From Dehalococcoidia bacterium (GTDB taxonomy: Bacteria; Chloroflexota; Dehalococcoidia; Tepidiformales; Tepidiformaceae): DNA of 43,060 bases. The first letter of the stretch is position 1, and each line of letters starts with the position of its first letter. The position numbers and the translations under genes were made by a program. Under the pieces are notes generated by a model. The model made no database searches. It saw only the letters and a program-made list of their open reading frames with translations, and had not been told where the DNA came from. This document shows positions 31,871 through 40,669 of this stretch, in pieces. The stretch spans positions 1 to 43,060 of the forward strand of contig JAGQGZ010000004.1 in NCBI GenBank assembly GCA_020432105.1, given 5' to 3'.

Positions 31871-34800
31871 ATGGCCTGGTGGTGGCCGTTCGGCCGTAGA
31901 GGAAATGGGACCGACACTCGCGGCGAACAGCCGGTGGGACCTGGCGAGTCGCCGATTGTGACGCAGAGCGACCGAGACCTGGACACCGACGAGCCTCGTG
32001 GCCTTGCGGGCCTGCGGCCGGGTCCCGAAGGGACCGGAGCATCGCTCCTCCGCACGGTAGCCCGACCGATCGCGGAGAGCGGGTGGAGCGGGCCTTCGCT
32101 TGCCCGCGATGCGGGCCGATTCGGCCACGGCCGGGGGTTCGAATCCTTCGCTCTACGGATTATCAATCGGCATGGTGCCGCATCAGACGAGCCGCGCCAC
32201 GCATTCGTTCGTTCGCTGCCGACGCTGATGAGCTACGAACCGGCGACCGGCATGCCGGCTCCATCGGCACCAGCGGGTGGCCCGACAGCAGTGCAGCGTG
32301 CCGAGGTCCCGGGGCAAGGAAGCGTACAGGACGCGATAGCGGCGGCGGAACGTTCGGCGGCTCCGACACAAAGGCGAAGCATGGGCGAGTCGGACATGGA
32401 ACGCCTGCGCCGGATCATGGCGATGCACGAAGCCCAGGGAACCGGCGTGGCAGGGCGCCGTCCTGCTCCTCCCGCTGCGCCCACGCGAGCAGCCGCAGGC
32501 ACGACGATTTCCCGCCGGGCTCCGGCCACGCCCGCCGATGTCCCGCGATCGACACCCGCTCGCCGCACGCGCGTGACGGAAGGTATCAGCCGGAACGAAC
32601 CCCCTCAGCTGGTGCTCACGACGCCGCCACCGGCGCCAGACGCGGCGGAAGGTGACGAGGGAAGCGGGGCCGCCCCAATCGAGCGGGCTGTCCTCCCGCC
32701 GCCCATACGCGCCCAAGCGCTGCCACGCACTCAGTCGGGGGGCGTTAGCCGAGACGCCCAGACCGGGGCGGCCGATCGGACCCCCGCACGATCCTCAGCC
32801 ACGGCGGAAGTTCGCGAAACCGCCACGCTTGAGCCAACCGCAGACAAGGATTCGGGGCCAACTCCAAGTGCCGGTGATGCCGGGGCGTCCGATACCGATG
32901 AGGCAATTCGGCGAGCCATCGAAGCGGCTGAGCGTCCCGCAATGCGAACCACCGACGACGAGCCGGATGATGATCGAGGCATCGGTGCCGGGCCACAGAC
33001 TCCCAGGAAAGACCCACCATCGACTCCGGGGGCACCGCCATCGTCCCCGCCGCCGCTGGCCCGAACCTCAACCGAACCGCCGTCGGTGACAGGGGGAGAC
33101 GCTGGCCGCGAAGTCAAGAATCCCACGGACCCGACAGGCGAGGCGACTCAAGCAACGCTCTCGCCCGGAACCAGTGACGAGATCACTCCTCCCGGACCGC
33201 CACAGATGGTGCTACGGGAAAGGCCTTCAGCCGTTGGGGGAGCTTCGGACGAGCCGGGCGAGAGTATCGCTCACGACCCGACCCCAAACCGCAATGCCGA
33301 CGCCACCGCTACGCGGGCACCAGCGATGCCCGCGCAACCTCTGCAGCAAGCATCAGCCCACCCAGGTCAATCCATGCGACTGCCGGCGACACCAGTTCCC
33401 GGCCCGGATACAACAACGCCGGCCAGGGTGCGGCCGGGACGAGCAGAATTGCCGGGTATCACCGCCCCGTCCTTAACACTGGTTGAGCGGCATTCGTCGC
33501 CGGGGCGGCCCGATGTTCGGCCGGATACGGCTGCGGGCGCTCCTGCGGTGCCTGCTGACGCCGCAAGTACAGGCACTCCGATTACCATTCGGCGCGTTCC
33601 CGTGGATTATTCTCCGGCGGGCGAAGCGGCAAGTACGGATAGCGCCGGGGCGGCCCACGTTGAGCGGGCCCAGCCCGTGGGTACGGATCCTGATATGAGC
33701 GCTGCCGCTCCTCAGTCGACTGATCGGCCCGGTGCCCAAGAGGTACCAGACCCGGCGCGCGCCGTTGTTGAACCTGTCCGGGAAACGGATACACCGGCCA
33801 CGCCCGTAACGCTCACGCTAGCAGGGCGCGTCGCGGCGATGAGCGTTGAGGTCCACCCAGAGGGTGAAGGAGCTCCGAGCATCCCGACCGGTGCAAGCCC
33901 CACCACGCCGGTCGATTCGGATGCTTCAGCCGTCCCTCCAGGCCCCCGCGCTACCGCCGCCGAGTCGCTACCCACAAGCGAAGGGCGTCCCGAGGCGGTC
34001 CAGCCTGCGGCCGAACAAGCCCGAACAACCTCGCCCTCCACTGCCGCGCAACCGCCGCGCACATCTGTGCCACAGGCAGCAGCAACTCCGCCGGCGGTCC
34101 TGGCGCGAACACCCGCGCCCCCCGGGAATCGCCGGGAGGGCCGCTCGCTGCCCCTGGTGCAGCCTGTACAACCGGGCCAGCCATCGAGCACGATGCGGCG
34201 TGGTACCGAATCTGCAGTGGCACCAGAACCGCCCAGGATTGGCGGGAGCGCCGGCCCAGCCACGCAGCCGACAGTAAGGACGCCCAAGCCGGTGTTGGGG
34301 ATGCAGAAGAGCAGCCCGGTGACCGAACATGGTGCGGATCGGCGGGTTGAGTCCGGTATCGCACGAACAGGCTTCGCTGCAAGCCCTGCTGAAGTTGTCG
34401 TGCCGACGTCCACAGCTTCGCTGGCGAGGAAAGAAACAGCGGCAAGTGCGGACATCGCCCGGCCGCGGCTGCGCGTGCAGCCCACACCTGGGCCGAACCA
34501 GAGTCCACGGCTGGGGGCCGTGCTCCGGAGGTCGACCCCAGTGACGGGCGTTTCGCGCGTCCGTGCGCCTGCCTCAGCGGAAGCGAGTTCGCGTGCGGAA
34601 TCAATGGTTGATCGAGTCGCCGGTAGTGGCACACCGATCTCGCCAATCCCGGGAGTGGCAGCCGGCCAACAGACGGCTATGGCAACACTCGTGAGGGCAA
34701 GCAGTGGCGTGGACCTCCAGCGGCCCACCCTGGATGCGGTGGAGATGACCAGCCCAGTCCGCCCGATGATTGCACCCGGACCCTCGTTCGCGCGGATAGC

Positions 34801-35248
34801 GGCCGCGGCGACCACCTTGCACCGGCTTGAAGTTCCAATGCGTCTGCCAGGTCAGAGGCAACCGGCGTACAGCGACCGGGTGCGCGAAAGGGGTCTCCAT
34901 CCAGGGACCATGTCACCCCTGCCGGTTAGCTCCCGAATGCAGCGGGCGCCCGATGCGGGCGGCATTTCTCAGCCAGACGTCTCTGTCGCCATTCAGCGAG
35001 CTGTGTCGAAAGGGCCTGAGCTTGCCCTGGTTGCTCCCCCACGTACCGGAAGTGAGAGCAACACTGTTCAACGAGTTCCGGAGAGCGACATCGCCGTCGC
35101 AACGGATGTCTCGGCGGTTGGGGGAAGCAAATCCGCGGAGGCACCGTTCGACATCGAGAAGTATTTGCCCAGGATTGCAGATGCGGTCTGGAACGAATTC
35201 CGGAGGCGATTGCGCAGCGAGCGTGAACGTGGCCGGGGAAGGCTCTAG
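31871..35248 (+). CDS. 1125-residue Pro/Ala/Thr-rich disordered protein with conserved-type C-terminal helix
   Basis: After a basic start (AWWWPFGRRGNG) nearly the whole protein is low-complexity Pro, Ala, Thr, Ser, Arg and Glu. Strand-like linear motifs are set into it: PPQLVLTTPPP (near 32602), PPQMVLRERPS (33193), PSLTLVERHSS (33466), PITIRRVPVDY (33577) and PVTLTLAGRV (33802). VQR/IQR tetrapeptides occur at both ends (TAVQRAEVP, NTVQRVPES, VAIQRAVSK). The last 35 residues form a charged helix (FDIEKYLPRIADAVWNEFRR, ending RSERERGRGRL). That helix resembles the C-termini of shorter proteins found before the LysM gene in other eCIS, so it may be a CIS6-position protein. It lacks the coiled-coil heptads of a classical tape measure. 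Function unknown. Confidence 0.7.
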   Translation: MAWWWPFGRRGNGTDTRGEQPVGPGESPIVTQSDRDLDTDEPRGLAGLRPGPEGTGASLLRTVARPIAESGWSGPSLARDAGRFGHGRGFESFALRIINRHGAASDEPRHAFVRSLPTLMSYEPATGMPAPSAPAGGPTAVQRAEVPGQGSVQDAIAAAERSAAPTQRRSMGESDMERLRRIMAMHEAQGTGVAGRRPAPPAAPTRAAAGTTISRRAPATPADVPRSTPARRTRVTEGISRNEPPQLVLTTPPPAPDAAEGDEGSGAAPIERAVLPPPIRAQALPRTQSGGVSRDAQTGAADRTPARSSATAEVRETATLEPTADKDSGPTPSAGDAGASDTDEAIRRAIEAAERPAMRTTDDEPDDDRGIGAGPQTPRKDPPSTPGAPPSSPPPLARTSTEPPSVTGGDAGREVKNPTDPTGEATQATLSPGTSDEITPPGPPQMVLRERPSAVGGASDEPGESIAHDPTPNRNADATATRAPAMPAQPLQQASAHPGQSMRLPATPVPGPDTTTPARVRPGRAELPGITAPSLTLVERHSSPGRPDVRPDTAAGAPAVPADAASTGTPITIRRVPVDYSPAGEAASTDSAGAAHVERAQPVGTDPDMSAAAPQSTDRPGAQEVPDPARAVVEPVRETDTPATPVTLTLAGRVAAMSVEVHPEGEGAPSIPTGASPTTPVDSDASAVPPGPRATAAESLPTSEGRPEAVQPAAEQARTTSPSTAAQPPRTSVPQAAATPPAVLARTPAPPGNRREGRSLPLVQPVQPGQPSSTMRRGTESAVAPEPPRIGGSAGPATQPTVRTPKPVLGMQKSSPVTEHGADRRVESGIARTGFAASPAEVVVPTSTASLARKETAASADIARPRLRVQPTPGPNQSPRLGAVLRRSTPVTGVSRVRAPASAEASSRAESMVDRVAGSGTPISPIPGVAAGQQTAMATLVRASSGVDLQRPTLDAVEMTSPVRPMIAPGPSFARIAAAATTLHRLEVPMRLPGQRQPAYSDRVRERGLHPGTMSPLPVSSRMQRAPDAGGISQPDVSVAIQRAVSKGPELALVAPPRTGSESNTVQRVPESDIAVATDVSAVGGSKSAEAPFDIEKYLPRIADAVWNEFRRRLRSERERGRGRL
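32074..32157 (+). other. tRNA-like element inside the disordered-protein gene
   Basis: GGAGAGC (32074-32080) and GCTCTAC (32150-32156) would form an acceptor stem with one mismatch. GGGGG-TTCGAAT-CCTTC (32133-32149) is a canonical T-arm with two G-T pairs. The 83-base length suits a long-arm tRNA. However, no sound D-arm exists, and the best anticodon hairpin lacks U33. It may be a decayed tRNA absorbed into the reading frame, or chance. Confidence 0.25.
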
Positions 35249-35257
35249 GAACAGATC

Positions 35258-35923
35258 ATGGACAGCGGACAGCTCGTCAAGGCGAGCATCACCAACCTCG
35301 ATACGAACGAGACCATCACGTTCGAGTTCAACCCGGCGGAGTATTCGATTTCGAAGACCAATAACTGGGCAACGTCATCGACGGTTGGCGAGAATGTTGG
35401 CGAGCTTGAATTCAGCGGCGGCAATCCGATTGAGTTGACGATGGCGCTGATCTTCGACACAAGTCTCAGCGGCGAGGACGTGCAGGGAACCTATACGAGC
35501 AAGCTCTGGAAGCTGGCGATGGTTAACCAGGACAACCTCGACCCGACGACCAACCGGGGGCGGCCTCCCCGTTGTGAATTCCGATGGGGGGGCAACTGGT
35601 CGTTCCAGGCGGTGGTGACAAGCATCACCGAGAAGCTCACCCTCTTTCTTCCGGACGGGACGCCGATCCGAAGCGATATCAACCTGACGTTGAAACAGGC
35701 ACAGGATGAGGGTGACTTCCCGTTCCAGAACCCGACGAGTGGCGGGACCGTTGGTCATCGCTCACACATTGTCCGGCAACGGGAGACGCTCGACGGAATT
35801 GCCGCTGCTGAATATGGACAGGCGAGACACTGGCGATTCATCGCCGAGGTAAACCACATCGACAACCCGCTAACGCTGCGCCCGGGGCGAGTCCTTCGCC
35901 TGCCGCCGCTACCGGAGGAGTAG
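35258..35923 (+). CDS. LysM-containing hub adaptor (CIS7-like)
   Basis: 221 residues. The N-terminal ~165 residues (LVKASITNLDTNETITFEFNP, the SISKTNNW strand and LELTMALIFDTS-like region) match the Pvc7/Afp7 adaptor. Residues about 170-221 are a LysM domain (HIVRQRETLDGIAAAEYGQ, HWRFIAEVNHIDNP, RPGRVLRLP). In contractile particles this protein, related to T4 gp53, clamps the hub to the baseplate wedges; the LysM is structural rather than secreted. AGGA lies eight bases before the ATG. It is three bases from the VgrG-like gene, so the hub proteins are probably made together. Confidence 0.92.
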   Translation: MDSGQLVKASITNLDTNETITFEFNPAEYSISKTNNWATSSTVGENVGELEFSGGNPIELTMALIFDTSLSGEDVQGTYTSKLWKLAMVNQDNLDPTTNRGRPPRCEFRWGGNWSFQAVVTSITEKLTLFLPDGTPIRSDINLTLKQAQDEGDFPFQNPTSGGTVGHRSHIVRQRETLDGIAAAEYGQARHWRFIAEVNHIDNPLTLRPGRVLRLPPLPEE

Positions 35924-35926
35924 CCG

Positions 35927-37639
35927 ATGCCCAGCGCACGGAACGACCTCACCCTTTTCCAGATGATGGTCGGGGGATCCGATGTCACCCCTGATACGTA
36001 CGCCGACATCATATCCATCAGGGTGGAATCCCGGCTCGACATGGCTGCACAGGCGATTGTTGAACTTGTCGACAATCGCCTAGCGCACCTTTCCGGCACT
36101 ATGTTCGACATCGGCAAGGCATTGAAGGTGCGGATGACGGGAGTGGGGTCCCAGTCTCTTGCCGACTTGTTCGATGGCGAGATTACTGCCCTCGAACCCT
36201 GTCTCGATGCCCAGGGGAGCGCATCGCTTCGCATCGAGGCCACCACCAGAGTGCACCGTCTTTATTCGGGCGCGAAGTCGCGAACATGGTCAAACTCGAA
36301 GGACTCCGACGTGTTCCGCACTATCGCAGGTGAACACGGTCTATCGAGCGATATCGAATCAACGCCGGAGACCTTCGACCACATTTCCCAGGCGGGCCAG
36401 ACCGATTGGGAGTTCATATCGGAACGTGCGCGGCGAATCGGGTACCTCGCATTTGTGAGCGCGAACAAACTCTATGTCAAAAAGCCGGACTACTCGGCCG
36501 GGGCTTCCGTCGAGCTCAAGTGGGGAGAGAACCTCAGGGAATTTCGCCCACGCGCAACCGCCGCGATCCAGCCGTCCTCGGTAGAAGTTAGCTACTGGGA
36601 CATGAACGGGAAACGGGCCCAAACCGGGACGAATGAAGCGACCAATGCTATCCCCAGCGTGGGGCTCAACGGCTCCACCCTGGCGAACTCCTACAGCCGT
36701 GATGCGACCAGGCTTGTCCGGTGGCCGGCTGTGAGCCAGACGGATGCCAATGCCGTCGCTGCCGGTGCACGGGCAGCGCTGTGGTCCGGCCTGATCCAGG
36801 CTGAAGGGGTGTGCGAGGGCACACCCGCCCTTGTCGCGGGGGGCAAGGTCAGCGTTTCGAATATCGGCAGCAAGTTCGGTGGCGACTATATCCTCTCGCA
36901 GGTACGGCATGTTCGTGACGTTGACGGATACCGCACTGAATTCGAAGTCCGCGGCCTTCGGTCAGAATCGTTCAGTGATCTCGTGGCCGGTGGGGTAGCG
37001 GAAGACGGGTTTGGCTCGTCCAGGCGGTGGCCAGGAGTGGTGCCGGGAGTTGTGAGTGACAGCAACGATCCGGAGGGGCTGGGCCGGGTGAAGGTGGCGT
37101 TCGCATGGCTGGCTAACGACTACGTGAGCAATTGGGCACGTATTGCTGTTCCAATGGCCGGCAACGAACGAGGGGTCTGGTTCGCACCTGAAGTCAACGA
37201 CGAAGTCCTGGTCGCTTTCGAACACGGCGACATCGGTAGTCCTTACGTCGTTGGCTTCCTCTACAACGGTCAGGACAAACCTCCGCAAAACGCGGTGGTG
37301 GGCGGCACAGTCAATGAGCGTGTGATCGTCACGACTTCGGGCCACCAGATCATCCTCCGCGATCAGAGCGGCAACGAAGCCATCGAGATCATCGATAAGA
37401 CCGGCTCCAACAAGGTCACGATAGACTCGTCGTCGGGCCTCATCACCGTTGAAGGCACCGATATCGAAGTGAAGGCCAGCAACAACATCAAGCTCGAGGG
37501 TACAAACGTCGAGATAAAGGCGAACGCCAATTTCAAGGTCGAGGCAAGTGCCAACATCGACCTGAAAGCGAACGCCCAGTTGAATGCGCAGGCGAGCGGC
37601 CCGGTGGCCGTGAAGGGTGCCGTCATCAACCTGAATTAA
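35927..37639 (+). CDS. VgrG-like hub/spike protein (CIS8-like, gp27-gp5)
   Basis: 570 residues. The N-terminal ~345 residues follow the phage late-control D/gp27 plan (ISIRVESRLDMAAQAIVEL, FDGEITALEPCLDAQGSASL, WEFISERARRIGYLAFVSANK). Residues about 360-450 are the gp5 OB-fold (GVVSDSNDPEGLGRVKVAF, ARIAVPMAGNERGVWF, NDEVLVAFEHGDIGSPYVVG). The end, from about 480, has short strand repeats such as NNIKLEGTNVEIKANANFKV that build the triple beta-helix spike. It should form the central trimer on which the PAAR-like tip sits. No C-terminal effector domain is fused. Good GGAGGAG site. Confidence 0.95.
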   Translation: MPSARNDLTLFQMMVGGSDVTPDTYADIISIRVESRLDMAAQAIVELVDNRLAHLSGTMFDIGKALKVRMTGVGSQSLADLFDGEITALEPCLDAQGSASLRIEATTRVHRLYSGAKSRTWSNSKDSDVFRTIAGEHGLSSDIESTPETFDHISQAGQTDWEFISERARRIGYLAFVSANKLYVKKPDYSAGASVELKWGENLREFRPRATAAIQPSSVEVSYWDMNGKRAQTGTNEATNAIPSVGLNGSTLANSYSRDATRLVRWPAVSQTDANAVAAGARAALWSGLIQAEGVCEGTPALVAGGKVSVSNIGSKFGGDYILSQVRHVRDVDGYRTEFEVRGLRSESFSDLVAGGVAEDGFGSSRRWPGVVPGVVSDSNDPEGLGRVKVAFAWLANDYVSNWARIAVPMAGNERGVWFAPEVNDEVLVAFEHGDIGSPYVVGFLYNGQDKPPQNAVVGGTVNERVIVTTSGHQIILRDQSGNEAIEIIDKTGSNKVTIDSSSGLITVEGTDIEVKASNNIKLEGTNVEIKANANFKVEASANIDLKANAQLNAQASGPVAVKGAVINLN

Positions 37640-37703
37640 GGGACTCTCATCAACAGGCAGCGGGGTGTAAGCTACGCCTCCCGCATCACGAAATGGGTAG
37701 TGG

Positions 37704-38111
37704 ATGGTTCGCAACGAACTCATAGGCAGGGGTTGGGCTTTCCCGCTGCAGCCAGACGGCAGCGGCGGCATTGCCATGGCTGATGGCGCCACCGACATAG
37801 ACGAGGCGATCACCCTGATCCTCGGCACCAGCCTGGGTGAGCGGGTGATGAGGCCCGATTTTGGGTGTCGCATACATGAACTTGTCTTTGCCCCCGTGAA
37901 CGGCGAGACGATGGGTTTGGCACGGCGATATGTCGAAGAGGCGTTGGGCTGGTGGGAGCCACGCATCGATGTCGAAGCAGTAGAGGTGACGGTGGACGAT
38001 CGCGAGGCGGCGCTTGGCAAGTTGCTGATTGCAATTTCCTACGTGATAAGAGCAACGAAAGATGAGCGAACGCTTGTGTACCCCTTTTACCTGATCCGGG
38101 AAGAGGAGTAG
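37704..38111 (+). CDS. Baseplate wedge protein of the gp25/GPW family (CIS9-like)
   Basis: 135 residues with the gp25 core: the GWAFPLQPDGSGGIAMADGATDIDEAI start, the ILGTSLGERVMRPDFGCRIHELVF motif with its conserved Glu-Arg pair (key residues only), and a C-terminal strand VEVTVDDREAALGK. In T4 and Afp this protein starts sheath polymerisation from the baseplate. A 64-base gap precedes it and contains no clear promoter. It lies directly before the baseplate J gene, three bases away, as in most eCIS. PAAR is often encoded between this gene and baseplate J but is absent here. Confidence 0.93.
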   Translation: MVRNELIGRGWAFPLQPDGSGGIAMADGATDIDEAITLILGTSLGERVMRPDFGCRIHELVFAPVNGETMGLARRYVEEALGWWEPRIDVEAVEVTVDDREAALGKLLIAISYVIRATKDERTLVYPFYLIREEE

Positions 38112-38114
38112 GAG

Positions 38115-40085
38115 ATGCCGCTTCGCGACCCGAAGCTTGATGATCGCTCGTTCCAGGAGATCGTCAACGAGACGAAGAAGCTGATTCCCAAGTACACGCC
38201 GGAGTGGACGGACCACAACCTTTCAGACCCGGGTGTCACGCTGATCGAGCTCTTCGCGTGGATGACCGAGCTCATGCTCTTCCGGCTCAATCGGGTGCCA
38301 GACAAGACATACATCCGCTTCATGGATCTGCTCGGGATTGAGTTGAAGGAGGCAGTGCCCGCCCGCACAATGCTGACCTTTCGGCTATCGGCGCCACAGA
38401 CGGGGCCAGTCCGGATCGCTCGTGGGACGGAAGTGGCGACGATCCGGACGAATGAGCAGGAAGCGATCGGATTCACGACCGACGAAGGGCTGGTGATCAC
38501 GCCACCAACCCTCGAGCAGTTTCTCTTCTCAGCCGACGATGTGACCTATGTGGACTACATGGATCGCCTTGGCATTCGGGATGAGTACTTCGACGCCTTC
38601 CAGGAACCGCCACTACCGGGCGATGCGCTGCACCTGGGATTCGGAGAAGATCTGTCGTCGCACATGCTTGAGCTGCGCCTTACCTGTCTTGTGGAGGGTA
38701 TCGGCGTGGATCCCGACAACCCACCGCTCTCGTGGGAAGCCTGGTGCGGTGAGGTGCGAGGCTGGGTCGCGGCCTCCGTGGTGCTGGATGAGACGGGCGG
38801 TTTGAATGAGTCGGGACGGGTTCACCTGGATCTTCCGCCGGGGCTGCAGCAGCGGACAATTGCCCGACGGACGGCCTACTGGGTTCGGCTCCGAGTAGTG
38901 CAGCCGGGTTCGCGCCAGCCGATGTACTCCCAATCGCCACGAATCAACACGATTGATGTTGCGTCGATTGGTGGAAGCGTGGCCGCGACACATTCAGACC
39001 TGGTGCAATTCGAATTGCTTGGCTCGGTGTCCGGTGCACCGGGAGAGACCTTTGAGTTACAGCACACACCCATCCTCGCCCGGCTGCCTGACGAATACCT
39101 CGAAATCGAGACTGAAGATGGTTGGACGAAGTGGAGCGAGGTGAGCACGTTTGCGGCTTCGGAGGAGAGCGACCTCCATTATCGGCTGGATGGTGTGACA
39201 GGTGAACTCTCGTTTGGACCGGTGATCCGGGATATGCATGGAGATGAGCGTGCGTACGGGGCACAGCCGCCGCGTGGTGCGAGTCTCCGTATGCGCCGCT
39301 ACCGGCAGGGTGGAGGGCTCGTCGGGAATGTTGGGGCGGGGACGCTGTCGGTGATCAAGTCCGCAATCCCGTTCGTGTCTTCGGTGACCAACCGGCTGCC
39401 GGCGACGGGCGGTCTCGATGCCGAATCGCTGGACGCCGCGAAGCTTCGAGTACCGGAGGCACTGGCATCGCAGGAGCGCGCGGTGACCGCTCGTGACTAT
39501 GAGTACCTGGCGAAAGAGGCATCGCGGCGAGTGGCGCGGGCCCGGTGTATTGCCGTGCGGGGGAGTGCCGCGACAAGTTCCGTACCGCCCGGCACTGTAG
39601 AGCTTCTCATTGTCCCGACTTTGCCTGCCGACACGCCTCGCACGCTGGACTTCCTTCAGCCTCCACCGGACCTGCTGGAGGAAGTACGGAGCTACCTGGA
39701 CGAGCGACGTCTGCTGGGCACACAGCTGGCCGTGGACGGTCCGGCTTACGTTGGAGTAACGGTGGAAGCTTCTATCGTTGTCCGAGCGGGGCTAAACCGT
39801 GAGAACGTGCGGCTGGATGCAGAACAACGCATCACCCGGTACCTCGACCCATTGCTGGGAGGCACGGAGGGCCGCGGGTGGCCATTCGGACGCCATCTGT
39901 ACCTGTCGGAAGTGCAATCGGTGTTGCAGGCTGTACCCGGCGTTGAGTACGCGCAGGACGTCACGATCTACCAGGTGGATCTTCAGACCAACCAGGCCCG
40001 AGCGGCCGGACAGCGCATTACGCTCGCGGATGATGTCCTGCTCCTCTCAATCGACCATCGGGTCTCGGCGACGAGTGGCACATGA
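38115..40085 (+). CDS. Baseplate J-like wedge protein (CIS11-like)
   Basis: 656 residues, close to the length of Pvc11/Afp11. The start LRDPKLDDRSFQEIVNETKKLIP followed by WTDHNLSDPGVTLIELFAWM, with its key Asp-Pro-Gly, is characteristic of gpJ/gp6-type baseplate proteins in eCIS. The central domain includes VTNRLPATGGLDAESLDAAK and the SQERAVTARDYEYLAKEAS segment, typical of the baseplate_J family. Two copies should pair as the wedge core that triggers sheath contraction. GAGGAGTAGGAG gives a strong ribosome-binding site. The following tail protein I gene overlaps it by four bases (ATGA). Confidence 0.95.
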   Translation: MPLRDPKLDDRSFQEIVNETKKLIPKYTPEWTDHNLSDPGVTLIELFAWMTELMLFRLNRVPDKTYIRFMDLLGIELKEAVPARTMLTFRLSAPQTGPVRIARGTEVATIRTNEQEAIGFTTDEGLVITPPTLEQFLFSADDVTYVDYMDRLGIRDEYFDAFQEPPLPGDALHLGFGEDLSSHMLELRLTCLVEGIGVDPDNPPLSWEAWCGEVRGWVAASVVLDETGGLNESGRVHLDLPPGLQQRTIARRTAYWVRLRVVQPGSRQPMYSQSPRINTIDVASIGGSVAATHSDLVQFELLGSVSGAPGETFELQHTPILARLPDEYLEIETEDGWTKWSEVSTFAASEESDLHYRLDGVTGELSFGPVIRDMHGDERAYGAQPPRGASLRMRRYRQGGGLVGNVGAGTLSVIKSAIPFVSSVTNRLPATGGLDAESLDAAKLRVPEALASQERAVTARDYEYLAKEASRRVARARCIAVRGSAATSSVPPGTVELLIVPTLPADTPRTLDFLQPPPDLLEEVRSYLDERRLLGTQLAVDGPAYVGVTVEASIVVRAGLNRENVRLDAEQRITRYLDPLLGGTEGRGWPFGRHLYLSEVQSVLQAVPGVEYAQDVTIYQVDLQTNQARAAGQRITLADDVLLLSIDHRVSATSGT

Positions 40086-40669
40086 CGAGCGAGGCTACGT
40101 CTCCAGCGAGTCGTAACGGACACAACGCGATCTTTCCACCGGGGCTGCTGGGCGAGGCAGTGACGCCTGTGCGCAGCCGGTTGGTCGAATATCTGCCAGG
40201 GGTTTTTCACCGCAACGAATTCCTCGGGCGTTTTCTGCTGATTTTCGAAGAGGTGCTTGGCCCTCTCGACCGCCAAATTGCGAACCTCCCGGCGTTCTTC
40301 GACCCGGACACGACAACCCCGGAGGTGCTCGATTGGCTGGCCAGGTGGGCAGGGATCGTGTTCGATGACCGGGTACCCGTGGCGCAGCGCCGGCAGGCCG
40401 TCAACAACGCCGTGAGCATCTACCGGCGGCGCGGAACGGCCCGGGGCCTGGCGGATTTCATTGAGTCGGTAACGGGTGTTCGGCCGGAAATCGTCGAACC
40501 AACGCTGGCTGAAGTCAGCCGTGATGCGGCGCTGACGTTCACGTTCACGGTGCAATTGAGGGTGCCCGCCGATTCGCCGATAGAGGAAGACCTTGTCCAG
40601 CGAGTGATTGATATCGAGAAGCCGGCGTTTGCCGCCGGTACGCTCGTGTTTGAACGCTCTGAGGCCTAG
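40082..40669 (+). CDS. Phage tail protein I family wedge protein (CIS12-like)
   Basis: 195 residues matching P2 tail protein I / phage_tail_2-type wedge proteins: SRLVEYLPGVFHRNEFLGRF, LGPLDRQIANLPAFFDPDTT, VLDWLARWAGI and YRRRGTARGLADFIESVTG. It partners the baseplate J protein in the wedge. In PVC and Afp the CIS12 protein is much longer, so this is the short form, possibly lacking the fibre-attachment part. Its ATG overlaps the J stop (ATGA). It ends the plus-strand array, and no fibre gene follows. Its TAG stop sits in the CTAG shared with the convergent FHA-SH3 gene. Confidence 0.9.
   Translation: MTSEATSPASRNGHNAIFPPGLLGEAVTPVRSRLVEYLPGVFHRNEFLGRFLLIFEEVLGPLDRQIANLPAFFDPDTTTPEVLDWLARWAGIVFDDRVPVAQRRQAVNNAVSIYRRRGTARGLADFIESVTGVRPEIVEPTLAEVSRDAALTFTFTVQLRVPADSPIEEDLVQRVIDIEKPAFAAGTLVFERSEA

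Noticed and set aside
33712-34815. 367-codon minus-strand frame opposite the disordered protein
   Set aside because: Ala/Gly/Arg-rich mirror of the Pro/Ala/Thr-rich coding strand, with no family features. Plus-strand frame fits the operon.
36962-38020. 352-codon minus-strand frame opposite VgrG and gp25 genes
   Set aside because: Crosses two genes with strong family matches on the other strand; no recognisable content.
28773-40669. Prophage interpretation of the tail gene cluster
   Set aside because: No capsid, portal, terminase, integrase or lysis cassette. DUF4255, DUF4157, DUF6760, LysM adaptor and a CIS15-type ATPase mark an eCIS.
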